Origin: CALBJU01 sp965247125
GTDB lineage: Bacteria > Bacteroidota > Rhodothermia > Rhodothermales > UBA10348
Direction of reading: 5' to 3'
Assembly (NCBI GenBank): GCA_965247125.1
Contig: CBDFGO010000001.1
Span: 124,001 to 188,000, forward strand
DNA length: 64,000 nucleotides
Shown: in pieces, positions 27,301 to 34,420 of the stretch
Position numbering within the stretch: the stretch's first letter is position 1
How the letters are laid out: each line of letters opens with the position of its first letter
Position numbers and translations under genes: made by a program
Notes under the pieces: generated by a model
Told to the model about the DNA's origin: nothing
Database searches by the model: none
What the model saw: the letters and a program-made list of their open reading frames with translations, nothing else

Positions 27301-27428
27301 GCGGGCGCCACGCAGAACAGCCTTTGAATCGAACTGCCAGAAAAAAAAGCACATGAAAGAGCTACGCCCTATTGACATCGGCCTTCTTAAAGGTGTTATA
27401 CAGTCAATCCGTTTGATCACAATATTGA

Positions 27429-28541
27429 TCATCCTCTTCGCTTCATTGTCTCCCATAAGGCCGAGACGTTTTTGACCTGGACCTCTTTATCCCGTAGCAG
27501 GTCTTGAATGCGAGGCGTCTCGCTTTCATCGAATGCATAGAACACTACTCTGGAAACTCGATTCTTCAGAATTAAGTCCTCGAATAAGAATTGATCGTTG
27601 TATGGTGAGACCCCAACCAAATGAAGCTCGCCGTCTATTTCTTGGATTTCCTTGACTGGATACTGCTCCTCATGCATCAGAGAAGGATTCTGAACTTTTA
27701 ATCTGACAGCTTCACCTATCCTCCGGTTCAGTTCATCGCCTTCGTCAAACTGCTCTATCTGGGCTTTCATTTCAGGATCGCTTTGATATGCGGCTGCAAG
27801 CTTCTCAATTGTGTCATTTGCTCTGGAAGGCTGGAGCAGAGCGAATTCTTTGATTCCGCCGGAGAATGACATGACACAGTTAGAGAACAAATGTTCAAAG
27901 CCCGCCAAAACGGATTCTCCCGCTGAAACCCCTTCAAACACCTGGTTTCTGAAGCTCGTCGCAACGTAGGTCTCACTAAGCGTCTGAAATGAACCATGAA
28001 GATGATGAACTTCCTCGACTCCACATTGCTCAAGGTTTGCGTCATAGTTGAGAGTAAAAACCGAGTCAAACTCAGCTAGATACTCTCGAAATGACTCAGG
28101 AAACTGGATGTGTACTCGCTGAATGGCACCGTCGTCATAGATCGCATCTAAGAACATGCGCTTCAAAAAGACTTGGAATTCGTAGCGGTCTGGATTGACT
28201 ATCCCATTCTTTGCGCAAACGAGATCAAACATGAGGAAGTAATCTTCAATACCGATGTCACCCACACGGGCGTTATTTACAGTCTTGTAGCGCTTCTTGA
28301 AATCGCTCAGCGACTCCCGAATGAATGGGGCAGCACAGTAAGAATCATAGTCACCTCGGCGTATCCGAGGGTACTCCTTCCAAATCGTTTCAAGAAATTC
28401 TGCCGTCTCCTTTGGATAGCAGATTTCCGATTCTCTTGTTTTCCTGGAATAGTATAAAGCTCGCTTTACAATGCTCGTATTGGTGTATCTCCTGCCCCCG
28501 AACTGGACAATTAAACCGTTGCCGAATAGAACTGATTTCAC
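27429..28541 (-). CDS. SIR2-like domain protein, integron cassette gene
   Basis: 370 aa from a GTG start. SIR2-like features: N-terminal nucleotide-binding LFGNGLIVQFGG, the FTLNYDANLEQ motif (typical TNYD-type) and HHLHGSF with the expected catalytic His. SIR2-like proteins of this sort are often NAD-consuming effectors in phage defence; that role is inferred, not shown. The gene ends 27 bp before the GTATAAC box of its attC (site B, now split by IS110 element 1). Its leader was separated from attC C by IS110 element 2. No partner gene is visible in the cassette. Confidence 0.75.
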   Translation of the reverse strand: MKSVLFGNGLIVQFGGRRYTNTSIVKRALYYSRKTRESEICYPKETAEFLETIWKEYPRIRRGDYDSYCAAPFIRESLSDFKKRYKTVNNARVGDIGIEDYFLMFDLVCAKNGIVNPDRYEFQVFLKRMFLDAIYDDGAIQRVHIQFPESFREYLAEFDSVFTLNYDANLEQCGVEEVHHLHGSFQTLSETYVATSFRNQVFEGVSAGESVLAGFEHLFSNCVMSFSGGIKEFALLQPSRANDTIEKLAAAYQSDPEMKAQIEQFDEGDELNRRIGEAVRLKVQNPSLMHEEQYPVKEIQEIDGELHLVGVSPYNDQFLFEDLILKNRVSRVVFYAFDESETPRIQDLLRDKEVQVKNVSALWETMKRRG

Positions 28542-28599
28542 CTGATTTCAGAAAGATTGACTGTATTGTATCTAGAAAACAGTCGGTTTCCCGCCTCTC

Positions 28600-28800
28600 G
28601 TTATGTTGAGGTTTCTGGGGAAGGCTGTAGCTGCATTAGGTCCTGTTTGTCAGTGAACCTGTCCGTTATATCAGCCCCCCGCCTGACCCAAGCAGAAGGC
28701 TGAGGAGTTTACGAGGCCCGGATCATTTCGCGTGATACTGTGAGCCTGCATATACAATGTCCGCCGCCTGGGTCGGGATGGGAAACCGGAATCATTATCC
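28600..28800 (+). ncRNA. Candidate bridge RNA of IS110 element 2
   Basis: Outer stem ggctg (28623-28627)/cagcc (28672-28676). Inner stem aggt (28638-28641)/acct (28657-28660). Between them two unpaired strands: tagctgcatt (28628-28637), loosely matching the left flank tgactgtat, and gtccgttatat (28661-28671), of which ccgttatat is the exact reverse complement of the right target atataacgg (29846-29854). Downstream, atacaat (28752-28758) is the reverse complement of core plus element start (attgtat), as expected of a donor guide. Ends approximate. Confidence 0.55.
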
Positions 28801-28827
28801 GTTTCACGTTACAAACCGGAGTGACTC

Positions 28828-29832
28828 ATGTGCACTAATGTCTTTGTTGGCTGCGATATAAGCAAGGCGACGATCGATGTATGTATCCACCAAGAAAATC
28901 GTTCTGCTCGCCAGAAACAGTTTTTAAATACCGCAGCAGGTCATGGCCAGCTCATCAAGTGGATTATGGAGCCTGGAGCGTTCGTGCGTGTGGTGATCGA
29001 GGCAACGGGCAATTACAGTCTCGACCTCGCGCTGACCCTTGATTCGTGTTCCGCTGTTGAACTGATGGTAGCCAATCCATCTGCCACGCGTCAGTTTGCA
29101 CGAGCACAAATGCGCCGATCAAAGACAGACCGCGTCGATGCCGATATGCTGGCCGATTTTGCAAGCCGCATGGTATTTGTGCTCTGGACACCTCCGAAAG
29201 ACGAGATTCTAGAGCTCAGAGGCATGTCGCGCCGCATGCATGCCCTCACCACAGAGAGAACCCGCGAGCAAGCACGGTTGCACCAAGCCTGTGCAACTGT
29301 GACCACATCAGCCATCGTAATCAATGACATCGAGGTGAACATTCGACATCTGGAACGCAGACTCGCCGCCATGCTAGAACAGGCAATTCGTTTAATTGAA
29401 GGGCACGACCAGATGAATTCCGCATTTCTGCTACTCACCAGCATTCGAGGAATTGCACAGAAAAGCGCTGTCATGATTCTGCCAGAAATCTTGATTCTGC
29501 CCGATGGCATGTCCGTACGTCAGTGGGTAGCACATGCAGGACTTGATCCTCGCAAATACACTTCTGGCGACTCGGTCGCAAAGCGTGAGCGTATTTCAAA
29601 GATGGGAAACGTCAAGCTCAGGCGAGCACTCTACATGCCCGCACTCGTAGCCATCAAATGGGAGCCCAACATCATGGCCTTCTACGAACACCTGATCGCC
29701 CAGGGCAAAAAACCACTTGTGGCCATCGTTGCAGTCATGAGAAAACTGCTGCACTCCATTTTTGGGATGCTCAAGAACGAAACTCCTTTTAAAGGAGAGA
29801 AATTCTACCAGATACCCGCTGTGAAGGCTTGA
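28828..29832 (+). CDS. IS110-family DEDD transposase (element 2)
   Basis: 334 aa, only distantly related to element 1. RuvC-like domain: VFVGCDISKATIDVC, VVIEATGNYS, RSKTDRVDADMLADF. C-terminal IS116 domain: SIRGIAQKSAVMIL, WVAHAGLDPRKYTSGDS, KRERISKMGNVKLRRALY. All expected catalytic acidic residues and the serine region are present. Confidence 0.95.
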   Translation: MCTNVFVGCDISKATIDVCIHQENRSARQKQFLNTAAGHGQLIKWIMEPGAFVRVVIEATGNYSLDLALTLDSCSAVELMVANPSATRQFARAQMRRSKTDRVDADMLADFASRMVFVLWTPPKDEILELRGMSRRMHALTTERTREQARLHQACATVTTSAIVINDIEVNIRHLERRLAAMLEQAIRLIEGHDQMNSAFLLLTSIRGIAQKSAVMILPEILILPDGMSVRQWVAHAGLDPRKYTSGDSVAKRERISKMGNVKLRRALYMPALVAIKWEPNIMAFYEHLIAQGKKPLVAIVAVMRKLLHSIFGMLKNETPFKGEKFYQIPAVKA

Positions 29833-29845
29833 TTTTCAAGAGAGT

Positions 29846-29953
29846 ATATAACGGCTGGCGGATTTGCGGCGAGCATTCGCTCACCTTCCAGAAAGTAATC
29901 GATTCAAACCGACTCAGCCAGTCGTGCGAGTCCGCAACATGCGCTTGTTATAT
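29846..29953 (-). repeat. attC site C
   Basis: 108 bp, almost identical to site D. On the coding strand it runs from the left core ATATAAC (29947-29953 complement) followed by aagcgcatgttgcgg, through to gccGTTATAT (29846-29852 complement). Inner arms ttgcggactcgc and gctcgccgcaa can pair. It follows the cyclase-like cassette gene by 7 bp. IS110 element 2 abuts it. Confidence 0.85.
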
Positions 29954-29960
29954 GCCACGC

Positions 29961-30665
29961 TTATAACCCCAAATACTTCTGTGTGTTTTCAATCCACTCT
30001 TTCTTTAACCGATTCCGGCGAATGTATTCTCGCATAAGAACCACATTTGTTGCGGCAACATGATTTGTCAACCCGGAACCGTTCAGCATGCTCTTCAACT
30101 GTTCAGAGTCTGCATGAATCCAGTCAATTGAGTGAAGGCCAACATCAGGCACTTGCTCCGCTCGATACTGATCAGGAACACGTGACGACATCGATGAATC
30201 GACTAAGAGTAGGCTTCCACTCGGAGATCGCTTGTCCACTTTTGCAGCATTGATCAGAGCCGTTCCCATCACAGGGAATACTGTCATTATTCCTCTACCG
30301 ATACGGTGAATTCCTCCCTCAACACGTGATTCTTGAACCGATTTAGGGTAACACCCTGTCACATCTGCAAAATCGCCTTCAGATATGCTTGCTTTGCATG
30401 TGCCTCCGCGCGCCAAAACATATCGCATTAACAAAGACGCTACGCATACGGCCTTTTCAAGTGATTCGCTTGCAACCTCAGATACGATGATGAATGCATC
30501 TCCAATGTGATGGGCAAATAGACGGTTCGGACTCTCCTGGAAATGAGATTCGGCGAGAAAAGAGATTCCTTCCATCAAACTGCCGAGAGATACGAGTGCC
30601 TGCGGACCATCTTCATAGGTTGCAGAAAAACCTTCTACATCGATATAAACAGACCATCGTGGCAT
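29961..30665 (-). CDS. Cyclase-like cassette protein (degenerate class III nucleotide cyclase fold)
   Basis: 234 aa. SVYIDVEGFSATYEDG near the N-terminus and HHIGDAFIIVSE further on match the two metal-Asp strands of class III cyclases. Later canonical motifs (the N...R pair) are not clear, and the segment FPVMGTALINAAKVDK only loosely resembles them. It may be a divergent nucleotide cyclase or a cyclase-fold regulator. The ATG overlaps the GTTATAT core box of attC D, so translation begins at the recombination point itself. Alone in its cassette. Confidence 0.7.
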   Translation of the reverse strand: MPRWSVYIDVEGFSATYEDGPQALVSLGSLMEGISFLAESHFQESPNRLFAHHIGDAFIIVSEVASESLEKAVCVASLLMRYVLARGGTCKASISEGDFADVTGCYPKSVQESRVEGGIHRIGRGIMTVFPVMGTALINAAKVDKRSPSGSLLLVDSSMSSRVPDQYRAEQVPDVGLHSIDWIHADSEQLKSMLNGSGLTNHVAATNVVLMREYIRRNRLKKEWIENTQKYLGL

Positions 30666-30771
30666 ATAACGGCTGGCGGATTTGCGGCGAGCATTCGCTC
30701 ACCTTCCAGAAAGTAATCGATTCAAACCGACTCAGCCAGTCGTGCGAGTCCGCAACATGCGCTTGTTCTAC
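30664..30771 (-). repeat. attC site D
   Basis: 108 bp; identical to site C over nearly its full length, differing at the outer core (GTAGAAC instead of ATATAAC on the coding strand, 30765-30771). The core box at 30664-30670 overlaps the start codon of the cyclase-like gene. It follows the methyltransferase-like cassette gene by 8 bp. Confidence 0.85.
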
Positions 30772-30779
30772 AGACTGAA

Positions 30780-31223
30780 TCAAATCCATTTTCTAACAGA
30801 TTTGCGGTAGCGTTCGAACTCCTCTCCAAATGTGTCGTCTAGCATCAGTTCTTCGTTACGAATGAATCTGTAGTTCATCACAGTGAAGAAAATGACGACT
30901 ATCACCCAAGGAGATAAAGAGCCTAGTAAAAGGGCCAATCCAATCAACATGGAAACGATTCCGAGATACATCGGATTCCGACTAAATCCGAATACACCGT
31001 CTGTCACCAATGCAGAGCTTTCTTCAAACGGTTTAATGGTTGTCTGAGCGCGCTTGAACTGGCTGTCAGCGAAGTAATTCAACGTCAGTCCGAAAATGAT
31101 TGGCAGCATTCCAAAAAGATACCAAGGGTAGCTTAAAACTGAATACATCGGCATCCACAACGCAAGGAGGACCATGACGACAACCGAAATAAAGAAATAT
31201 GTCGGTGGGAGAACTTTCTTCAT
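30780..31223 (-). CDS. Isoprenylcysteine/phospholipid methyltransferase-like membrane protein, cassette gene
   Basis: 147 aa with four hydrophobic segments. The C-terminal signature of the ICMT/PEMT superfamily is present: GVFGFSRNPMYLGIV, then NEELMLDDTFGEEFERYRKSVRKWI, which form the SAM-binding pocket. The substrate cannot be told; bacterial members methylate lipids or small molecules. Starts 10 bp after a GTTCTAC core box and ends just before attC D, so it is a complete cassette. Confidence 0.85.
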   Translation of the reverse strand: MKKVLPPTYFFISVVVMVLLALWMPMYSVLSYPWYLFGMLPIIFGLTLNYFADSQFKRAQTTIKPFEESSALVTDGVFGFSRNPMYLGIVSMLIGLALLLGSLSPWVIVVIFFTVMNYRFIRNEELMLDDTFGEEFERYRKSVRKWI

Positions 31224-31233
31224 TTTTCAGTCT

Positions 31234-31300
31234 GTAGAACATGTGTTCTGCGGACGGCAGTGGTAAACTCAGAATTGAACTAGCCGTCCAACGGTGTCAT
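31234..31300 (-). repeat. Possible attC site E, of a different type
   Basis: The box GTTCTAC (31234-31240 complement) matches the outer core of attC D exactly and lies just upstream of the methyltransferase-like start. Inner arms ggacggc (31252-31258) and gccgtcc (31283-31289) pair perfectly. The distal core box is not clear, so the site may be truncated. This would be the upstream limit of the visible array. Confidence 0.45.
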
Positions 31301-31523
31301 AAAAATAACTGTCACAAACTTTTACCGCAAAATAGGAGATCGAGTGTTTTGCGAGCATCCGCATATCACAAGTCGGTATATCACCACCTCACAGATTATG
31401 TAGGCCGCATAAGATGTTGTTAACCATTGTGCGCCGACTGTGATAGATACGGGTTGAACATTTCAGTAACGAAGAGAACTAAGCGCAAAATTACGTTCCC
31501 AACGCCCACGCATCAGATCATGA

Positions 31524-31994
31524 TTAGTTATTGATCGCACCGAGAGCGTATTCGCCACCTTCAGCATTTTCAAACATGCTCCAGTAGCTGTCTCGTCCCA
31601 CGATAATGAAATCAAGAAATACGAGGTCAACTCCTATTGCTCCTTGAGCAATTTTTAGCATCATGAGTTTGTCGTCATCTGATGGGGTGGGGTCGCCTTT
31701 CGGGTGGTTGTGTATGAAAATGAAGTCTTTACCTCCCGAAACAATGACATGTCTAAACAACTGGTGTGTAAGGACTGAAACCTCCTCTCTCGCACCTACA
31801 GACAATACATCATATGCGAGTACATCAAGCTCTGGTGTGAGATAGACACCAAGTGCAGTTTCATGTTCTTTGTCCTTGATTGACTTAAACACATCATAGA
31901 CTTGTTCAGGGTCACGTACTTGCCCCATAAGGGGGTTCTCAAACTCACCGTCAATAAGTTCAATATTTAATTTTCTTAGGTATTTATCTCTCAT
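31524..31994 (-). CDS. RadC-like JAB-domain protein
   Basis: 156 aa. The RadC/JAB1-MPN metalloprotease-like motif is complete: HNHPKGDPTPSDDD (H-x-H-x7-S-x2-D). Residues ~35-60 form the usual preceding strands (ALGVYLTPELDVLAYDVLSVGAREEV). Like many RadC-type proteins it lies among mobile elements; its biochemical role is unsettled. It stands between the cassette array and IS256 copy 4. Confidence 0.9.
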   Translation of the reverse strand: MRDKYLRKLNIELIDGEFENPLMGQVRDPEQVYDVFKSIKDKEHETALGVYLTPELDVLAYDVLSVGAREEVSVLTHQLFRHVIVSGGKDFIFIHNHPKGDPTPSDDDKLMMLKIAQGAIGVDLVFLDFIIVGRDSYWSMFENAEGGEYALGAINN

Positions 31995-32053
31995 ATATCC
32001 AGATTATATCACATACCGGCACTAGGAAAGAAGAGTAAAAACGAGGAAGAAAA

Positions 32054-33437
32054 GAGTTAACCCCGAAAGTTGTGTACGGGTGAAAAAGGTATAGGCGGCG
32101 TATCCTGATGATGATTACGTCATTGTCAATCCGAAGATTGGAGGATACACCGCCCATGAAGACGAATAACGCACACGAGAACGAGAACTACAATAGCACA
32201 GAGGATGTGTTGACAGAAGTATTGCGAACAGGGGCCGCAAAGATGCTGGCCACAGCCGTTGAGGCCGAGGTTGAAGCTTTCTGCCAGCGCTACCAGTTCC
32301 TGCGCGACGAAGAGAATCGCCACCGCATCGTTCGCAATGGATATCTGCCAGAGAGGAAGATTTTGACTGGTATCGGGGAGGTCGCTGTAAAGATGCCCCG
32401 CATACGCGACCGTACGGGTCGGGGTGAGGATAGAATCGGTTTCCGCAGTTCGATACTACCAGCCTACCTCCGCAAGAGCCGCTCGCTTGAGGCTCTCATT
32501 CCATGGTTGTACCTGAAGGGAGTTTCAACGGGCGGCTTTGAGGCAGCGCTCTCGGCCCTTGTTGGTCCTGATGCCCCAGGGCTGACCTCCTCGACGATTG
32601 CGCGCCTGAAGACGCTTTGGACAAGGGAGCACGAAGACTGGCAAAAGCGGAGCCTGAAGGAGAAGCACTACGTCTATTTCTGGGCCGACGGTATTCACGT
32701 AAACGTACGCATGGATAAACAGAAACTGTGTCTGCTGGTCGTGATCGGCGCTACGGCCGATGGAAGGAAGGAGCTTATAGCACTCGAGGACGGCTTTCGC
32801 GAGAGCAAGCAGTCGTGGCGAGAGTTGCTCCTGGAGCTGAGGCACCGCGGGCTGGATCAAGGACCGAAGCTGGCTGTTGCCGATGGAGCCATGGGATTCT
32901 GGAGTGCTCTCGCAGAAGTTTATCCCGAGACGCGAGCCGCACGCTGTTGGGTGCACAAGACAGCAAATGTGCTCAACCGCCTGCCCAAGTCCGTTCAGAA
33001 GAAGGCAAAAGGTCACCTCACGCAGATCTATACAGCAGAAACAAAAAAGCAGGCAGAGAGCGCCCTTCTGTTTTTCATCAAAGCCTACCAGCAAAAGTAT
33101 CCGAAAGCAGCAGAGATTCTGGTGAAAGACCGAGAAGAACTGCTCGCTTTTTATGACTTTCCGGCAGAACACTGGATCCATCTTCGGAGCACAAATCCGA
33201 TCGAATCTACGTTCGCGACCGTGCGCCTCAGGACCGCCAAAACGAGGGGATGTCTGAGCCGAGAAACAGCTCTTGCAATGGCCTTCCGTCTATGTAAAGA
33301 GGCTCAGAAGAAGTGGAGGAAACTGAATGCACCGCACCTATTGCAACTTGTAAAAAAAGGAATCAAATTCACCGACGGAATTACATCAGAACGACACGCT
33401 GCCTAAACCTTCCATACACAACTTTTGGGCATAGCTC
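32054..33437 (+). mobile_element. IS256-family element, copy 4
   Basis: Full 1384-bp copy. The 9-mer ggaagaaaa occurs at the left edge (32045-32053) and again at 33439-33447, one base beyond the right end. This is probably a genuine target duplication with a one-base slip. It lies 59 bp from the RadC-like start. Confidence 0.97.
32156..33406 (+). CDS. IS256-family transposase (copy 4)
   Basis: Full length and identical to the copy 1 protein, with the same GGAGG-preceded start and intact catalytic residues. Confidence 0.97.
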   Translation: MKTNNAHENENYNSTEDVLTEVLRTGAAKMLATAVEAEVEAFCQRYQFLRDEENRHRIVRNGYLPERKILTGIGEVAVKMPRIRDRTGRGEDRIGFRSSILPAYLRKSRSLEALIPWLYLKGVSTGGFEAALSALVGPDAPGLTSSTIARLKTLWTREHEDWQKRSLKEKHYVYFWADGIHVNVRMDKQKLCLLVVIGATADGRKELIALEDGFRESKQSWRELLLELRHRGLDQGPKLAVADGAMGFWSALAEVYPETRAARCWVHKTANVLNRLPKSVQKKAKGHLTQIYTAETKKQAESALLFFIKAYQQKYPKAAEILVKDREELLAFYDFPAEHWIHLRSTNPIESTFATVRLRTAKTRGCLSRETALAMAFRLCKEAQKKWRKLNAPHLLQLVKKGIKFTDGITSERHAA

Positions 33438-33529
33438 GGGAAGAAAATGGTCGTACTGTACTACACCATTGAGGCGTATTGGACTTAGGTTTGTGATGCA
33501 TCTACAAACCACCTCTTTCAAATTCCAAC

Positions 33530-33829
33530 ATGAAAAGTCGCCTTGTTAGCCATATCGTCAGATTGTACGACGGAAGCATTTCCTACCTGGCCAACCCAAA
33601 ATCTAATTGGTATATGGCTTCTGCTCATGCCGCCAAAACACACATTTTATCTCACCAGTATCAATACTATGTTGACGACAAATTAGCTGGTCGCGTCCTC
33701 ATACAGCTCGGTACAAATCCAAATGGCACAACAGTGTTTTCTGCACCTTCGCCAGTAGGTCAAGACTTATTGGACGACCTCCCAACCCGAAGTCTTTTTG
33801 GAGAGGGGCATATTGCAAAAACAGTGTAA
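33530..33829 (+). CDS. Hypothetical protein, doubtful
   Basis: 99-aa frame from MKSRLVSHIVRLYDG to GEGHIAKTV. Composition is ordinary for a protein (YQYYVDDKLAGRVLIQLG) but no domain is recognised and no ribosome-binding site is clear. It starts 92 bp after IS256 copy 4. It may be a small gene or a remnant. Confidence 0.3.
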   Translation: MKSRLVSHIVRLYDGSISYLANPKSNWYMASAHAAKTHILSHQYQYYVDDKLAGRVLIQLGTNPNGTTVFSAPSPVGQDLLDDLPTRSLFGEGHIAKTV

Positions 33830-34154
33830 TCAGGAGGTAGGAAGTTACTGGCAATGATATCTGCACCGGGCTCGCGAAACCGATGTCATCCTGTGGGGAT
33901 TGAGCTCCGAACGGTGCCCGCCAATTGCTCAAGACTTAAAATTGAATTCGCCCGGATTTCTACTTCCGGCTCTGTCTCCCCTAGGGTCATAGCTTTAAAA
34001 CACTCCTCGCACTTGTCGCGAACGATCGCAACGCGAGACACTATCTACTCATGCGGACGGAGAGCTCTCTTTGCAGCCGTTGATGCATAGCTGCAGCGAC
34101 GGAGCGATGATCTTCCGTGTTCTCGCTCTGACAGAATGGACGACACTCGAAGAG
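33830..34154. other. Intergenic DNA without recognisable gene
   Basis: No frame on either strand shows a convincing start, domain or codon pattern. It separates the doubtful small frame from the hairpin that ends the truncated T9SS gene. Confidence 0.4.
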
Positions 34155-34190
34155 GAGCGGAGCCTTGATTTGACACTCAAGACTCCGCTC
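34155..34190 (-). terminator. Hairpin downstream of the T9SS gene remnant
   Basis: Fourteen-base arms gagcggagccttga and tcaagactccgctc pair with one mismatch. It begins 22 bp beyond the stop of the minus-strand sorting-domain remnant. There is no T run, so it may act as a 3' end stabiliser or a factor-assisted terminator. A similar hairpin follows the T9SS peptidase at 41368. Confidence 0.6.
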
Positions 34191-34211
34191 CCCCCACTGC
34201 GTATTTCAGAT

Positions 34212-34318
34212 CTATTTGATGATCGTCAGTCCTTTTGTAAAGACACCTGTAGAGGTAGTTAACCTGTAAAGGTAGAAGCCGCTTGGAACGCGGCTGGCAT
34301 TCCATGTTACTTGATAAG
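34212..34318 (-). pseudogene. C-terminal remnant of a T9SS-exported protein
   Basis: The frame reads YQVTWNASRVPSGFYLYRL and then TSTGVFTKGLTIIK-stop, the standard end of a type-A T9SS sorting domain (W-x-A...G-x-Y-x-Y-x-L...K). It is cut at 34319 by IS21 element 2. The rest of the gene is not on the other side of the element, where IS256 sequence lies instead, so a deletion or recombination removed it. Confidence 0.85.
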
Positions 34319-34420
34319 TGTTAACGACGGATTACTTTTGACCCACCAACGACGGTTTAGAATTGACCCACCCCGGCATGGTATTCATTAGTCTGGAAAA
34401 ACCAGATTGATGAATACCGC

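Larger units (their letters stand above)
26046..27395 (+). mobile_element. IS110-family element 1 (IS1111 group), inserted in attC
   Basis: 1350 bp. Ends were set from sub-terminal inverted repeats aagaaggcc (26054-26062) and ggccttctt (27380-27388), 7-8 bp inside each boundary, as in the IS1111 group, and from restoration of a normal attC when the segment is removed. Both the left target (gcgcttg) and the element's right end (aaaggtg) finish in tg, the likely crossover core. The left non-coding end is 70 bp and the right one 254 bp. Confidence 0.85.
28567..29847 (+). mobile_element. IS110-family element 2, inserted at an attC boundary
   Basis: About 1281 bp. The right boundary is within the attC C core (ends ...gagagtat before ataacgg); the left follows ctgtat at 28561-28566. 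The presumed core is at. The long left non-coding end (~260 bp) and very short right end (15 bp) are the reverse of element 1 and fit the IS110 group. Boundaries are supported by guide-like matches in the left end. Confidence 0.7.

Noticed and set aside
29961..30665. Pycsar-type defence system around the cyclase-like cassette
   Set aside because: Adjacent genes are separated by attC sites and none is a known cyclic-pyrimidine effector; the transition-state residues are not clear.
23681..30771. attC-like repeats as a CRISPR array
   Set aside because: The repeats are ~108 bp, contain paired arms and core boxes, and are separated by whole genes rather than by short spacers.
34071..34262. 63-aa plus-strand frame near the IS21 element
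   Set aside because: It overlaps the terminator hairpin and the minus-strand T9SS remnant, which explain the sequence better.
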